Assembly (NCBI GenBank): GCA_022432975.1
Contig: CM039503.1
Location: 44,286,655 to 44,350,654 of the forward strand
Source: Begonia masoniana
Taxonomy: Eukaryota > Streptophyta > Magnoliopsida > Cucurbitales > Begoniaceae
Direction of reading: 5' to 3'
DNA: 64,000 bases
The position numbers and the translations under genes are program-made. Each line of letters starts with the position of its first letter. The stretch's first letter is position 1. The notes under the pieces were generated by a model. The model was given only the letters and a program-made list of their open reading frames with translations. It searched no databases and was not told the DNA's origin. Shown here piece after piece: positions 1 through 10,979 of this stretch.

Positions 1-3000
1 TCCCAACCAGATTTGGTTGGACCCGAACCAGACCTGACCAATTTGGGTTCAACCTAACCCGAACCGATTTGGTTGGACCCGAACCAGACCTGACCAATTT
101 GGGTTCAACCTAACCCGAACCGATTTGGTTGGACCCGAACCAGACCTGACCAATTTGGGTTCAACCTAACCCGAACCGATTTGGTTGGACCCGAACCAGA
201 CCTGACCAATTTGGGTTCAACCTAACCCGAACCGATTTGGTTGGACCCGAACCAGACCTGACCAATTTGGGTTCAACCTAACCCGAACCGATTTGGTTGG
301 ACCCGAACCAGACCTGACCAATTTGGGTTCAACCTAACCCGAACCGATTTGGTTGGACCCGAACCAGACCTGACCAATTTGGGTTCAACCTAACCCGAAC
401 CGATTTGGTTGGACCCGAACCAGACCTGACCAATTTGGGTTCAACCTAACCCGAACCGATTTGGTTGGACCCGAACCAGACCTGACCAATTTGGGTTCAA
501 CCTAACCCGAACCGATTTGGTTGGACCCGAACCAGACCTGACCAATTTGGGTTCAACCTAACCCGAACCGATTTGGTTGGACCCGAACCAGACCTGACCA
601 ATTTGGGTTCAACCTAACCCGAACCGATTTGGTTGGACCCGAACCAGACCTGACCAATTTGGGTTCAACCTAACCCGAACCGATTTGGTTGGACCCGAAC
701 CAGACCTGACCAATTTGGGTTCAACCTAACCCGAACCGATTTGGTTGGACCCGAACCAGACCTGACCAATTTGGGTTCAACCTAACCCGAACCGATTTGG
801 TTGGACCCGAACCAGACCTGACCAATTTGGGTTCAACCTAACCCGAACCGATTTGGTTGGACCCGAACCAGACCTGACCAATTTGGGTTCAACCTAACCC
901 GAACCGATTTGGTTGGACCCGAACCAGACCTGACCAATTTGGGTTCAACCTAACCCGAACCGATTTGGTTGGACCCGAACCAGACCTGACCAATTTGGGT
1001 TCAACCTAACCCGAACCGATTTGGTTGGACCCGAACCAGACCTGACCAATTTGGGTTCAACCTAACCCGAACCGATTTGGTTGGACCCGAACCAGACCTG
1101 ACCAATTTGGGTTCAACCTAACCCGAACCGATTTGGTTGGACCCGAACCAGACCTGACCAATTTGGGTTCAACCTAACCCGAACCGATTTGGTTGGACCC
1201 GAACCAGACCTGACCAATTTGGGTTCAACCTAACCCGAACCGATTTGGTTGGACCCGAACCAGACCTGACCAATTTGGGTTCAACCTAACCCGAACCGAT
1301 TTGGTTGGACCCGAACCAGACCTGACCAATTTGGGTTCAACCTAACCCGAACCGATTTGGTTGGACCCGAACCAGACCTGACCAATTTGGGTTCAACCTA
1401 ACCCGAACCGATTTGGTTGGACCCGAACCAGACCTGACCAATTTGGGTTCAACCTAACCCGAACCGATTTGGTTGGACCCGAACCAGACCTGACCAATTT
1501 GGGTTCAACCTAACCCGAACCGATTTGGTTGGACCCGAACCAGACCTGACCAATTTGGGTTCAACCTAACCCGAACCGATTTGGTTGGACCCGAACCAGA
1601 CCTGACCAATTTGGGTTCAACCTAACCCGAACCGATTTGGTTGGACCCGAACCAGACCTGACCAATTTGGGTTCAACCTAACCCGAACCGATTTGGTTGG
1701 ACCCGAACCAGACCTGACCAATTTGGGTTCAACCTAACCCGAACCGATTTGGTTGGACCCGAACCAGACCTGACCAATTTGGGTTCAACCTAACCCGAAC
1801 CGATTTGGTTGGACCCGAACCAGACCTGACCAATTTGGGTTCAACCTAACCCGAACCGATTTGGTTGGACCCGAACCAGACCTGACCAATTTGGGTTCAA
1901 CCTAACCCGAACCGATTTGGTTGGACCCGAACCAGACCTGACCAATTTGGGTTCAACCTAACCCGAACCGATTTGGTTGGACCCGAACCAGACCTGACCA
2001 ATTTGGGTTCAACCTAACCCGAACCGATTTGGTTGGACCCGAACCAGACCTGACCAATTTGGGTTCAACCTAACCCGAACCGATTTGGTTGGACCCGAAC
2101 CAGACCTGACCAATTTGGGTTCAACCTAACCCGAACCGATTTGGTTGGACCCGAACCAGACCTGACCAATTTGGGTTCAACCTAACCCGAACCGATTTGG
2201 TTGGACCCGAACCAGACCTGACCAATTTGGGTTCAACCTAACCCGAACCGATTTGGTTGGACCCGAACCAGACCTGACCAATTTGGGTTCAACCTAACCC
2301 GAACCGATTTGGTTGGACCCGAACCAGACCTGACCAATTTGGGTTCAACCTAACCCGAACCGATTTGGTTGGACCCGAACCAGACCTGACCAATTTGGGT
2401 TCAACCTAACCCGAACCGATTTGGTTGGACCCGAACCAGACCTGACCAATTTGGGTTCAACCTAACCCGAACCGATTTGGTTGGACCCGAACCAGACCTG
2501 ACCAATTTGGGTTCAACCTAACCCGAACCGATTTGGTTGGACCCGAACCAGACCTGACCAATTTGGGTTCAACCTAACCCGAACCGATTTGGTTGGACCC
2601 GAACCAGACCTGACCAATTTGGGTTCAACCTAACCCGAACCGATTTGGTTGGACCCGAACCAGACCTGACCAATTTGGGTTCAACCTAACCCGAACCGAT
2701 TTGGTTGGACCCGAACCAGACCTGACCAATTTGGGTTCAACCTAACCCGAACCGATTTGGTTGGACCCGAACCAGACCTGACCAATTTGGGTTCAACCTA
2801 ACCCGAACCGATTTGGTTGGACCCGAACCAGACCTGACCAATTTGGGTTCAACCTAACCCGAACCGATTTGGTTGGACCCGAACCAGACCTGACCAATTT
2901 GGGTTCAACCTAACCCGAACCGATTTGGTTGGACCCGAACCAGACCTGACCAATTTGGGTTCAACCTAACCCGAACCGATTTGGTTGGACCCGAACCAGA

Positions 3001-3440
3001 CCTGACCAATTTGGGTTCAACCTAACCCGAACCGATTTGGTTGGACCCGAACCAGACCTGACCAATTTGGGTTCAACCTAACCCGAACCGATTTGGTTGG
3101 ACCCGAACCAGACCTGACCAATTTGGGTTCAACCTAACCCGAACCGATTTGGTTGGACCCGAACCAGACCTGACCAATTTGGGTTCAACCTAACCCGAAC
3201 CGATTTGGTTGGACCCGAACCAGACCTGACCAATTTGGGTTCAACCTAACCCGAACCGATTTGGTTGGACCCGAACCAGACCTGACCAATTTGGGTTCAA
3301 CCTAACCCGAACCGATTTGGTTGGACCCGAACCAGACCTGACCAATTTGGGTTCAACCTAACCCGAACCGATTTGGTTGGACCCGAACCAGACCTGACCA
3401 ATTTGGGTTCAACCTAACCCGAACCGATTTGGTTGGACCG
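1..3440. repeat. 56-bp satellite array, about 61 copies
   Basis: A tandem array with an exact 56-bp period (the 'atttggttgg' core recurs at 11, 67, 123 and so on). Apart from a variant first unit at the window edge, every copy I compared is identical. The unit is rich in alternating 'aaccgaac' and 'ggttgg' words, so it can fold on itself (gggtt/aaccc). It ends abruptly at about 3440 against GC-rich sequence. It carries no useful reading frame because 56 is not a multiple of three and stops recur. The left end lies outside the window. It probably lies inside an LTR whose 3' end is at 4258 (inference). Confidence 0.97.
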
Positions 3441-4258
3441 GGGGAGGCGTGTGTCCCGGTGGCCCAAGGCTAAGTGGTTCGTCCCTCCTGGTTGTTGATA
3501 AATCCACTGTGTGGTCCCCTTGGGCCCAAGGTTGAGTGGTTCGTCCCTCCTGGTGTGCTCTAGCGCGTGTCCCGGTGGTCCAGGGCTGAGTGATTCGTCC
3601 CTCCTGGTGGTTGACCTTTTTTCTTCTCCCTATGAGGCCCTACCTAGTGTTATCCGGCCTTTCTGTGTTGGTGTGGTTCGGAGGATCCGTGAGTGACCTC
3701 CCTTTTCACTGTACACCTGGATATATATTTTTATGATAGCATTGTTGATGTGGGCCTATATTCACTATATATACTTATTTTATCGTCAGTCCCATTAACC
3801 GTTTTAAATGGATAATAAGAAGAGAAATGAATAACATTGAAACTGGTTTTGATTTTTAAATCGTGCATTGATTTGATAAGGCATGCATCTTTGAGTGGTA
3901 GGTATAACATCTCATACTGAGTTTGTCACTCACCCCAATGACTCCCCCTCTACAGGTAAAGGAAGAAAGGCTAGGAAGTGAGCTCTGTCGTATTTGGATT
4001 TTCCCTAGAGTCTCACCTTTTATTTCCTGTAGCTTTGTACTATGTAAGACATTCGAGATTGTACCTTAATTTGGCATGTAATTATTTTCATTTATCTTGT
4101 ATTTCTACGATTGTTTGTACTCTCTTATGTTTGTTGCTTCGAGGAGGTCCTGGATTAGTGCTAAACTTCCGTATTTAGCCTTAGGTTAGACGGTGGACCT
4201 CTTCGAGGTTGATCGTTTAACCTGGCGTTTCTGTTAGGCCCCCTCTTGGGTTGTGACA
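3441..4258 (+). mobile_element. 3' part of a long LTR (SL), start outside window or beyond satellite
   Basis: The segment ends in 'ttgtgaca' exactly where the copia remnant resumes at 4259. At 3915-3960 it has the 'actgag...ctcac...tacag/gtaaa' block that other long LTRs here carry near their intron-like acceptor, for example in S3, S4 and T2. No gene is visible in it. I read it as the 3' end of an LTR in plus orientation inserted into the copia remnant. Because its 5' end is not in the window, the assignment is inferential, and the satellite before it may be an internal expansion. Confidence 0.5.
3451..3609. repeat. Three degenerate GC-rich repeat units
   Basis: The phrase 'gtggttcgtccctcctgg' (or one mismatch) occurs three times, ending near 3491, 3554 and 3608. 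Each is preceded by a 'gtcccggtggcccaaggct'-like stretch. Spacing is about 54-63 bp, similar in scale to the adjoining 56-bp satellite but unrelated in sequence. Confidence 0.8.
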
Positions 4259-5300
4259 ATTTCAATGGCGGAAGTGGTTTTATTAGGGCATCGGCCAGTT
4301 GATTATCGGATGCGGTAAATTTAACCAACAGTAATTTCTTGAGTACTTTATCTCGAACAAAATGAAAATCTATCTCAACATGTTTTGATTTGGAGTGTAA
4401 GACGAGGTTAGAAGCAAGATATGTAACACTTAAATTGTCATAGAGTAAAAATGGTACCTTAGCGAAAACAATACCCAATTCGTTCAGTAAGGACTGGAGT
4501 CATAGTAATTCCTTTGCGCCATTAGCTACACTACGATATTCTGATTCTGTGCTAGATCGTGAGACAACTTTTTGCTTGGTACAGGACCAGGTGATGAGGT
4601 TAGTTCCAAAAATACACAAAATCCACCAGTGCTTTTACGATCATCTGGGTAGGAAGCCCAGTCGGCATCTGTATAACACGTCAAGCTGCAACAAGGAGAA
4701 GACGAGAAGGAGATACCTAAAGATGGAGTTCCTTTAAGGTATCACAAAATTTGCTTTACTGCTTGCCAATGAACATCTTACGAAGCATGCATAAATTGGG
4801 AAACTTTATTAATGGCAAACACAATATCTGGTTGAGTTAGACATTAATATTGGAGACCACCAACAATGCTACGATAGAGATCCATCATGAAGAGTTGTAC
4901 CAGATGCTTGTAAAAATATTGGTCCGGCAATCATGGGAGTAGAAACTGAATTGCAGGAGTCCATATTAGCTCTGGAAAGTAACTCAGATATGTATGCAGA
5001 TTGGGAAAGATTCATACCTGTAGGCATGTGAGGGACTGAAATCCCAAGAAAAAATGATAGTGGCCCAAGATCATGGACTTTAAACTGCGAGTGTAAATAT
5101 GCTAGAAGCTGGTCCATTTGAGGGGTGGAGTTACCTGTTAAGATAATGTCGTCGACATAGACTAGCATAATCATAATGGAGGACTGAGTACGACAGACAA
5201 ACTGTGAAATATCATATTTTGACGCCAAGAAACCCCAATGTAGTAAAGCAATATGTAGCTTGGTATACCAAGCTCGAGGGGATTGCTTGAGAGCAAAGAG
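4259..5300 (-). pseudogene. Ty1/copia pol remnant C0: RT C-terminal half and RNase H
   Basis: Reading the minus strand, fragments give the copia reverse transcriptase palm motif YVDDIIL (about 5.15 kb), the preceding LKQSPRAWY block (about 5.27 kb), the RNase H motif [15 protein letters not shown] (about 4.66 kb) and the C-terminal KHVEID.HFVRD and LADALIKPLP blocks (4.3-4.4 kb). This order is normal for a copia pol 3' end, which would copy element RNA to DNA in cytoplasmic particles. Stops and frame changes separate the blocks, so it is not functional. The right side is split from the rest of RT by solo LTR S1, and the left side ends at the LTR terminus at 4258. Its own LTRs, gag and integrase are not in the window. 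Confidence 0.88.
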
Positions 5301-5929
5301 TGTAACGCCCCGAACCTGCCCCGGATCGGTGTGCTACTTGGCTCCACTTACCACGTTTAAAACGACGTTTAAAATAATTTTTGGTAAAATTTTTACTCGA
5401 TTTTTGGGTTTTTTGAACCCTTAAAAATGGTTGGAAAACGTGCGTAAAATACGTCGAAAAAGATCGGGTGAAAACTTAGTTGAAAAAACAAATTTTCTTT
5501 TGACTTTTCAACTTTGCATAAATGATTAAAACAAATTCCACCATTTCTTTATGTTTCATCCCACCAACGCCACTTCACTCTCTTTTGTGCTTTGACTTTT
5601 CTTCTATGCCACATAACCAAAATTTACTCCTCACTTTTGACTTTTCAACCATTATGTCCCTTCTCTTATCTTTTTATAAAATAGCCTCTCCTTTTCACAC
5701 TTAAATCCAACGTGATTTCTTACTCTTAAATCACTTTTCTTTCTATCCTTCATTTCATTTACATCTATTTCTACACACACAATTTTAACTTTATAGCTTT
5801 TACTTCAATTTATCTTCCACTTCCACTCTCTCCATTGTACACTTAGCATCACCATAGAATTAACGTTAAACTCCCATGACCTACCCTAACTAGGGCTACG
5901 TATGCTATAAGAAATTCCCGGGTGTTACA
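5301..5929 (-). mobile_element. Solo LTR S1 (629 bp) inside copia RT
   Basis: It begins TGTAACGCCCC and ends CCGGGTGTTACA, the inverted termini shared by the Ty3 LTRs here. Flanks are aagag and tagag, a 5-bp TSD with one mismatch. Removing the element and one TSD copy restores copia RT in a single frame, which proves an insertion. By comparison with oriented LTRs in the window, the sense strand is minus. No PBS, PPT or coding sequence is present, so it is a solo LTR left by LTR-LTR recombination. Confidence 0.88.
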
Positions 5930-6281
5930 TAGAGAGCTTTATGCAAGAGGCAAACAACAGATGGATGTGACAGACTAATAAAACCTGGAGGTTGCTGTAT
6001 ATAAATTGTTTCAGTTAAATCACCATGTAAAGAGACATTTTTGATGTTCAGTTGTCTAATAACCCAACCAAAAGGATACTGCTAAGGCAAGAGTTGTTCG
6101 AGTTGATGTGGGTTTTACAACTGGACTAAAAGTATCTTCATAATCAATGTCCTCTGTTTGATCATATTCTTTTGCCATTAGATGAGCCTTATAGCAACTG
6201 ATTTGACCATTTGAGTTGAATTTGGTCTTGAAGACCCATTTGCACCCAATAATTTTAGCCCCTTGTGAAAGATAACCAAAG
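5930..6281 (-). pseudogene. Ty1/copia pol remnant C0: RT N-terminal part
   Basis: This is the continuation of C0 on the other side of S1. The minus strand encodes IIGCKWVFKTKFN, then YKAHLMAKEYDQTEDIDYEDTFSPVVK, then a degraded stretch leading to QQPPGF. These are the first conserved blocks of copia reverse transcriptase and lie upstream (in sense) of the YVDD part at 5.15 kb. The usual catalytic aspartate block between them is degraded. The reading frame stops at 6281, where element E0 was inserted, so the upstream gag, protease and integrase of C0 should lie beyond E0, outside the window. Confidence 0.87.
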
Positions 6282-7215
6282 TGATACACCTACAAAGCCT
6301 ATCCATCGATCACAAACCCAGGTAAGTAATTTAACCAATTTATGGTCTAACTGGTTTGTCATTTTTGTAGGAAAATACCATGTTAAAGCATGGAGAATGA
6401 GCTTGACAAGAGAAAGCAATGCGCTAAAAGGAGTGTCGCACCGACCGAGAAGATAACACAAACAACTAGAAGAGAACCGGGCGTCAAAAGACCAAACAAC
6501 AGCTAAACCGGTTAGTAATGAGCCAAGTTAGAAAAAAACCAGGCAGTAGAAAAGAAATATTAGGGAACCGGGAAGCAGCTGAGTGAACCGGGCAGCAAGG
6601 TTGCTCCTATGTGGCCGAGAGTGACGACGCTCCAATGGCTATATCGTCGCCAACAGCTATTTTTCATTGATGAAGTTTTTCCTTTTTTATTTTCTTCTAG
6701 AAGCTTTCAATCATTCAGATGACTATTTATCTTTGTTCTGAATATTTTGTCATGATCTTTGGATCAACGGAATTATAGTGAAGTTTGTTCTTCAATTCTC
6801 AGAAGTGTTCATCGTCGGAACATTCTCTGTTCGGTGCGTAATATCCGAACGTCCGGTGTTTCCCTTTGGTGCGTTATATCCGAATAGATTCACTCTTGTT
6901 CTCTGCCACCAGAGCTGGATTCTTCGGTGTGTCATATCTGAAATCCACTCACAACTGTCCGATGAAGCATTTTCCACTTCTGACGGTGCTGAGATTGCTA
7001 ATCGGCCGACAGTGACTTTCCACCCTACTTTATCCATTCCATCGGAGACCACTGAGTAAGTCCTGCCAGATTTTACTCAAACCCACCTCCATCTCACCTT
7101 CATTCCATTCTCGTTACTTCACTATTCTATTTTTTCGTTATTTGGGATGTTTTGCCTAAAACTGAAACACCAAAAGTTTGCTGATCGTTTTGTTAGCTTC
7201 TGCATGCACCTTGCT
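6282..7215 (+). repeat. E0 5' LTR, first 934 bp
   Basis: It starts with TGATACAC, the reverse complement of the LTR end GTGTATCA at 29670. It contains an intron-like stretch (cag/gtaagt at 6319 to ttgtag at about 6371) and three degenerate repeats of 'ttcggtgcgtaatatccgaa' near 6831, 6868 and 6932. No convincing coding sequence is present. It is interrupted at 7216 by T1, whose TSD copy ttgct is 7211-7215. Confidence 0.78.
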
Positions 7216-7494
7216 TGTAACACCTGGTCTCATTGAACCAATTTAATTTATCAACTTGTAGTGTACGTTTTATAAAAAAAAATTAGGAGAATTAGTGATT
7301 AGGTTAATAAATGATTATGTAAGGGCATAATGGTAAATAGAGGTTTATAGTGATAACCTATTTAAGGAAAGAGGTTTTGTGATTAATGCACTGTAGCCGC
7401 CACTATTCTCTATACTCCCTCTTTCGGTATTTCAGGTTAAGCTCAGCCGAGCTCTCTAGGCGATTTTCTCTCCGATTTCCAATCCTCAATCTAG

Positions 7495-7712
7495 GTGAGT
7501 TTTCTTTTGTTTTTCCTTGAGTTTTAGTGGCTAGATAGCAGAGAGAGTACAATGTGTGTTTTGGGAATGCTGTGAATGAGAGTAGATTCGGGTTTTGATG
7601 ATAAACCGAGAATGCACGAGTAATAGAGTTCCAAGTTAACTTCCTTAGGTTTCTGAATGGTTTAGAATGAGTTATAGTGAAGATTGAATTAACGCTCTGT
7701 TTATGATTTTAG
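7495..7712 (+). other. Candidate first leader intron in T1 LTR
   Basis: A donor-like ctag/gtgagt at 7494/7495 and an acceptor-like tttatgattttag at 7712 enclose 218 bp of T-rich sequence. The same pair of sites is kept in the T1 3' LTR and in a related form in the T2 LTRs. It lies just upstream of a second intron-like block. No transcript evidence is available here. Confidence 0.35.
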
Positions 7713-7763
7713 GTGAGCAAAATCCCGAGATAGCTTGCAACCCAACTTTTCCCAGGAAGTCAA

Positions 7764-8245
7764 GTAAGTAGAGTATGTGTGTGCCTTCAGGTCTACATCA
7801 CAATACAGTAGATTTATGCTTGTTTGTATATTTTCTGTATGTCATGTATCATGTTTTGGAAAGAGCACAAAAATGAATTTTACATGTATGGCATGGCAAG
7901 GTATGAACAAAATGTATTAGAACAACTATTAAGGGACTAATCCGCCCCTTAATTCATGAAGAGGATGTATGACTTTGGAAAAATTGATCTGCTACCAATG
8001 GAATTTAGGATCAGATCAGCCTTTAAGGGAACTAATCCGCCCCTTAATTTATGAAGAGGATGTATGACTTTGGGAAAAATGATCCAACTCCCAATGGAAC
8101 CGAGGGATCAGATCAGAGAAAGAATATGAATGCAACCAAGATGTGAAAGTAGAAACTGCATGACTAGGATTTATGTTTCAGCATATCATTTCATTATTGC
8201 TTTACTTACTTAGCATTAGGCTAATAGATGAATTTTGTGATGTAG
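7764..8245 (+). other. Candidate LTR intron (GTAAGT...TGTAG), conserved
   Basis: The donor caa/gtaagtag at 7764 and the acceptor gatgtag/gtgaag at 8245 are 482 bp apart. The counterparts are 28016-28498 in the T1 3' LTR, and 46924-47405 and 54523-55004 in the T2 LTRs, where the donor is a perfect cag/gtaagt. A branch-like 'ttacttac' lies about 40 bp before the acceptor. It encloses two ~94-bp direct repeats. Function is inferred from site conservation only. Confidence 0.4.
7928..8116 (+). repeat. Two ~94-bp direct repeats with a ttaaggg/ccccttaa hairpin
   Basis: Each unit runs from 'ttaagggactaatccgcccc' through 'gaagaggatgtatgactttgg' to 'gatcagatcag'. Within each unit 'ttaaggg' and 'ccccttaa' can pair across about 10 bases. 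The duplicated arrangement is kept in all T1 and T2 LTR copies (also near 28179, 38530, 47089 and 54685), so it predates the insertions. Confidence 0.85.
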
Positions 8246-8643
8246 GTGAAGAAGCCTCAGAAGGTGCATTCTCTGAGCATGTTGAGGACTAGGCTGGTTG
8301 GGGGAGCACTTCAATGTCACGGTTTGGTGATTCTGATGAGGCGGTTAAACTGTTGTCTATAGATGAAGTTTCAGTGGTTAAGTGTTTTTGTGGAAGTGTG
8401 CAGAGGATTTTAATAACATTAGTAGTTTTGATATTTTTCAACAACTTTATGGTTTTCTTGTTCTGAGTATGAAAAACATGATTTGGTTTAGAGGTAATTA
8501 CTTTGCTGGATACTTTTAGAAAGTTGTGGACTTATGTTGTTTTGAACGATTTTCAGTAAAATGTGCAAGCTCTTTTGGTAGTCGGAGTTTTTCTTTATTT
8601 AGAGTGAAAATGGTTGATATGCTGTTATGTTGAGTGTTATTGC

Positions 8644-10979
8644 CTATCGATGGATGTAATCTATCGGTGGATGTAATCTATCGGTGGATGTAGTCTATCG
8701 GTGGATGTAATCTATCGGTGGATGTAATCTATCGGTGGATGTAATCTATCGGTGGATGTAGTCTATCGGTGGATGTAATCTATCGGTGGATGTAGTCTAT
8801 CGGTGGATGTAGTCTATCGGTGGATGTAGTCTATCGGTGGATGTAATCTATCGGTGGATGTAGTCTATCGGTGGATGTAATCTATCGGTGGATGTAATCT
8901 ATCGGTGGATGTAGTCTATCGGTGGATGTAGTCTATCGGTGGATGTAGTCTATCGGTGGATGTAGTCTATCGGTGGATGTAATCTATCGGTGGATGTAAT
9001 CTATCGGTGGATGTAATCTATCGGTGGATGTAATCTATCGGTGGATGTAGTCTATCGGTGGATGTAATCTATCGGTGGATGTAGTCTATCGGTGGATGTA
9101 ATCTATCGGTGGATGTAATCTATCGGTGGATGTAGTCTATCGGTGGATGTAGTCTATCGGTGGATGTAGTCTATCGGTGGATGTAGTCTATCGGTGGATG
9201 TAGTCTATCGGTGGATGTAGTCTATCGGTGGATGTAGTCTATCGGTGGATGTAGTCTATCGGTGGATGTAGTCTATCGGTGGATGTAGTCTATCGGTGGA
9301 TGTAATCTATCGGTGGATGTAATCTATCGGTGGATGTAATCTATCGGTGGATGTAGTCTATCGGTGGATGTAGTCTATCGGTGGATGTAGTCTATCGGTG
9401 GATGTAATCTATCGGTGGATGTAATCTATCGGTGGATGTAATCTATCGGTGGATGTAATCTATCGGTGGATGTAATCTATCGGTGGATGTAGTCTATCGG
9501 TGGATGTAATCTATCGGTGGATGTAGTCTATCGGTGGATGTAATCTATCGGTGGATGTAATCTATCGGTGGATGTAATCTATCGGTGGATGTAGTCTATC
9601 GGTGGATGTAATCTATCGGTGGATGTAATCTATCGGTGGATGTAGTCTATCGGTGGATGTAATCTATCGGTGGATGTAATCTATCGGTGGATGTAGTCTA
9701 TCGGTGGATGTAGTCTATCGGTGGATGTAGTCTATCGGTGGATGTAATCTATCGGTGGATGTAATCTATCGGTGGATGTAGTCTATCGGTGGATGTAATC
9801 TATCGGTGGATGTAATCTATCGGTGGATGTAGTCTATCGGTGGATGTAGTCTATCGGTGGATGTAATCTATCGGTGGATGTAATCTATCGGTGGATGTAA
9901 TCTATCGGTGGATGTAGTCTATCGGTGGATGTAATCTATCGGTGGATGTAATCTATCGGTGGATGTAATCTATCGGTGGATGTAGTCTATCGGTGGATGT
10001 AGTCTATCGGTGGATGTAATCTATCGGTGGATGTAATCTATCGGTGGATGTAGTCTATCGGTGGATGTAGTCTATCGGTGGATGTAATCTATCGGTGGAT
10101 GTAATCTATCGGTGGATGTAATCTATCGGTGGATGTAGTCTATCGGTGGATGTAATCTATCGGTGGATGTAATCTATCGGTGGATGTAATCTATCGGTGG
10201 ATGTAATCTATCGGTGGATGTAGTCTATCGGTGGATGTAATCTATCGGTGGATGTAGTCTATCGGTGGATGTAATCTATCGGTGGATGTAATCTATCGGT
10301 GGATGTAATCTATCGGTGGATGTAGTCTATCGGTGGATGTAGTCTATCGGTGGATGTAATCTATCGGTGGATGTAATCTATCGGTGGATGTAGTCTATCG
10401 GTGGATGTAATCTATCGGTGGATGTAATCTATCGGTGGATGTAATCTATCGGTGGATGTAATCTATCGGTGGATGTAGTCTATCGGTGGATGTAGTCTAT
10501 CGGTGGATGTAGTCTATCGGTGGATGTAATCTATCGGTGGATGTAGTCTATCGGTGGATGTAGTCTATCGGTGGATGTAGTCTATCGGTGGATGTAGTCT
10601 ATCGGTGGATGTAGTCTATCGGTGGATGTAATCTATCGGTGGATGTAATCTATCGGTGGATGTAGTCTATCGGTGGATGTAGTCTATCGGTGGATGTAGT
10701 CTATCGGTGGATGTAATCTATCGGTGGATGTAATCTATCGGTGGATGTAGTCTATCGGTGGATGTAATCTATCGGTGGATGTAGTCTATCGGTGGATGTA
10801 ATCTATCGGTGGATGTAATCTATCGGTGGATGTAGTCTATCGGTGGATGTAGTCTATCGGTGGATGTAGTCTATCGGTGGATGTAGTCTATCGGTGGATG
10901 TAATCTATCGGTGGATGTAATCTATCGGTGGATGTAGTCTATCGGTGGATGTAATCTATCGGTGGATGTAGTCTATCGT
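8644..10979 (+). repeat. 17-bp tandem array, 137 copies, inside T1 5' LTR
   Basis: The unit is ctatcggtggatgta(a/g)t. From 8644 to the terminal partial unit at 10973 is exactly 137 periods. The first unit has cga in place of cgg. Otherwise the only variation I see is A or G at unit position 16, in irregular runs. The T1 3' LTR holds only 8 full units at the same place, so the array grew in one LTR after, or during, insertion. There is no sign of coding. Confidence 0.98.

Noticed and set aside
1..3440. Telomeric or subtelomeric repeat because of the recurrent aacctaaccc
   Set aside because: The unit is 56 bp with no run of the plant telomere repeat (ccctaaa). The resemblance is limited to short words.
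6265..7059. Small overlapping open frames on both strands in the E0 LTR
   Set aside because: Short, overlapping, without recognisable domains, and located between an LTR terminus and the T1 insertion.
8644..10979. Regular short repeats suggesting a CRISPR array
   Set aside because: There are no unique spacers; units are head to tail with one variable base, inside a plant LTR.
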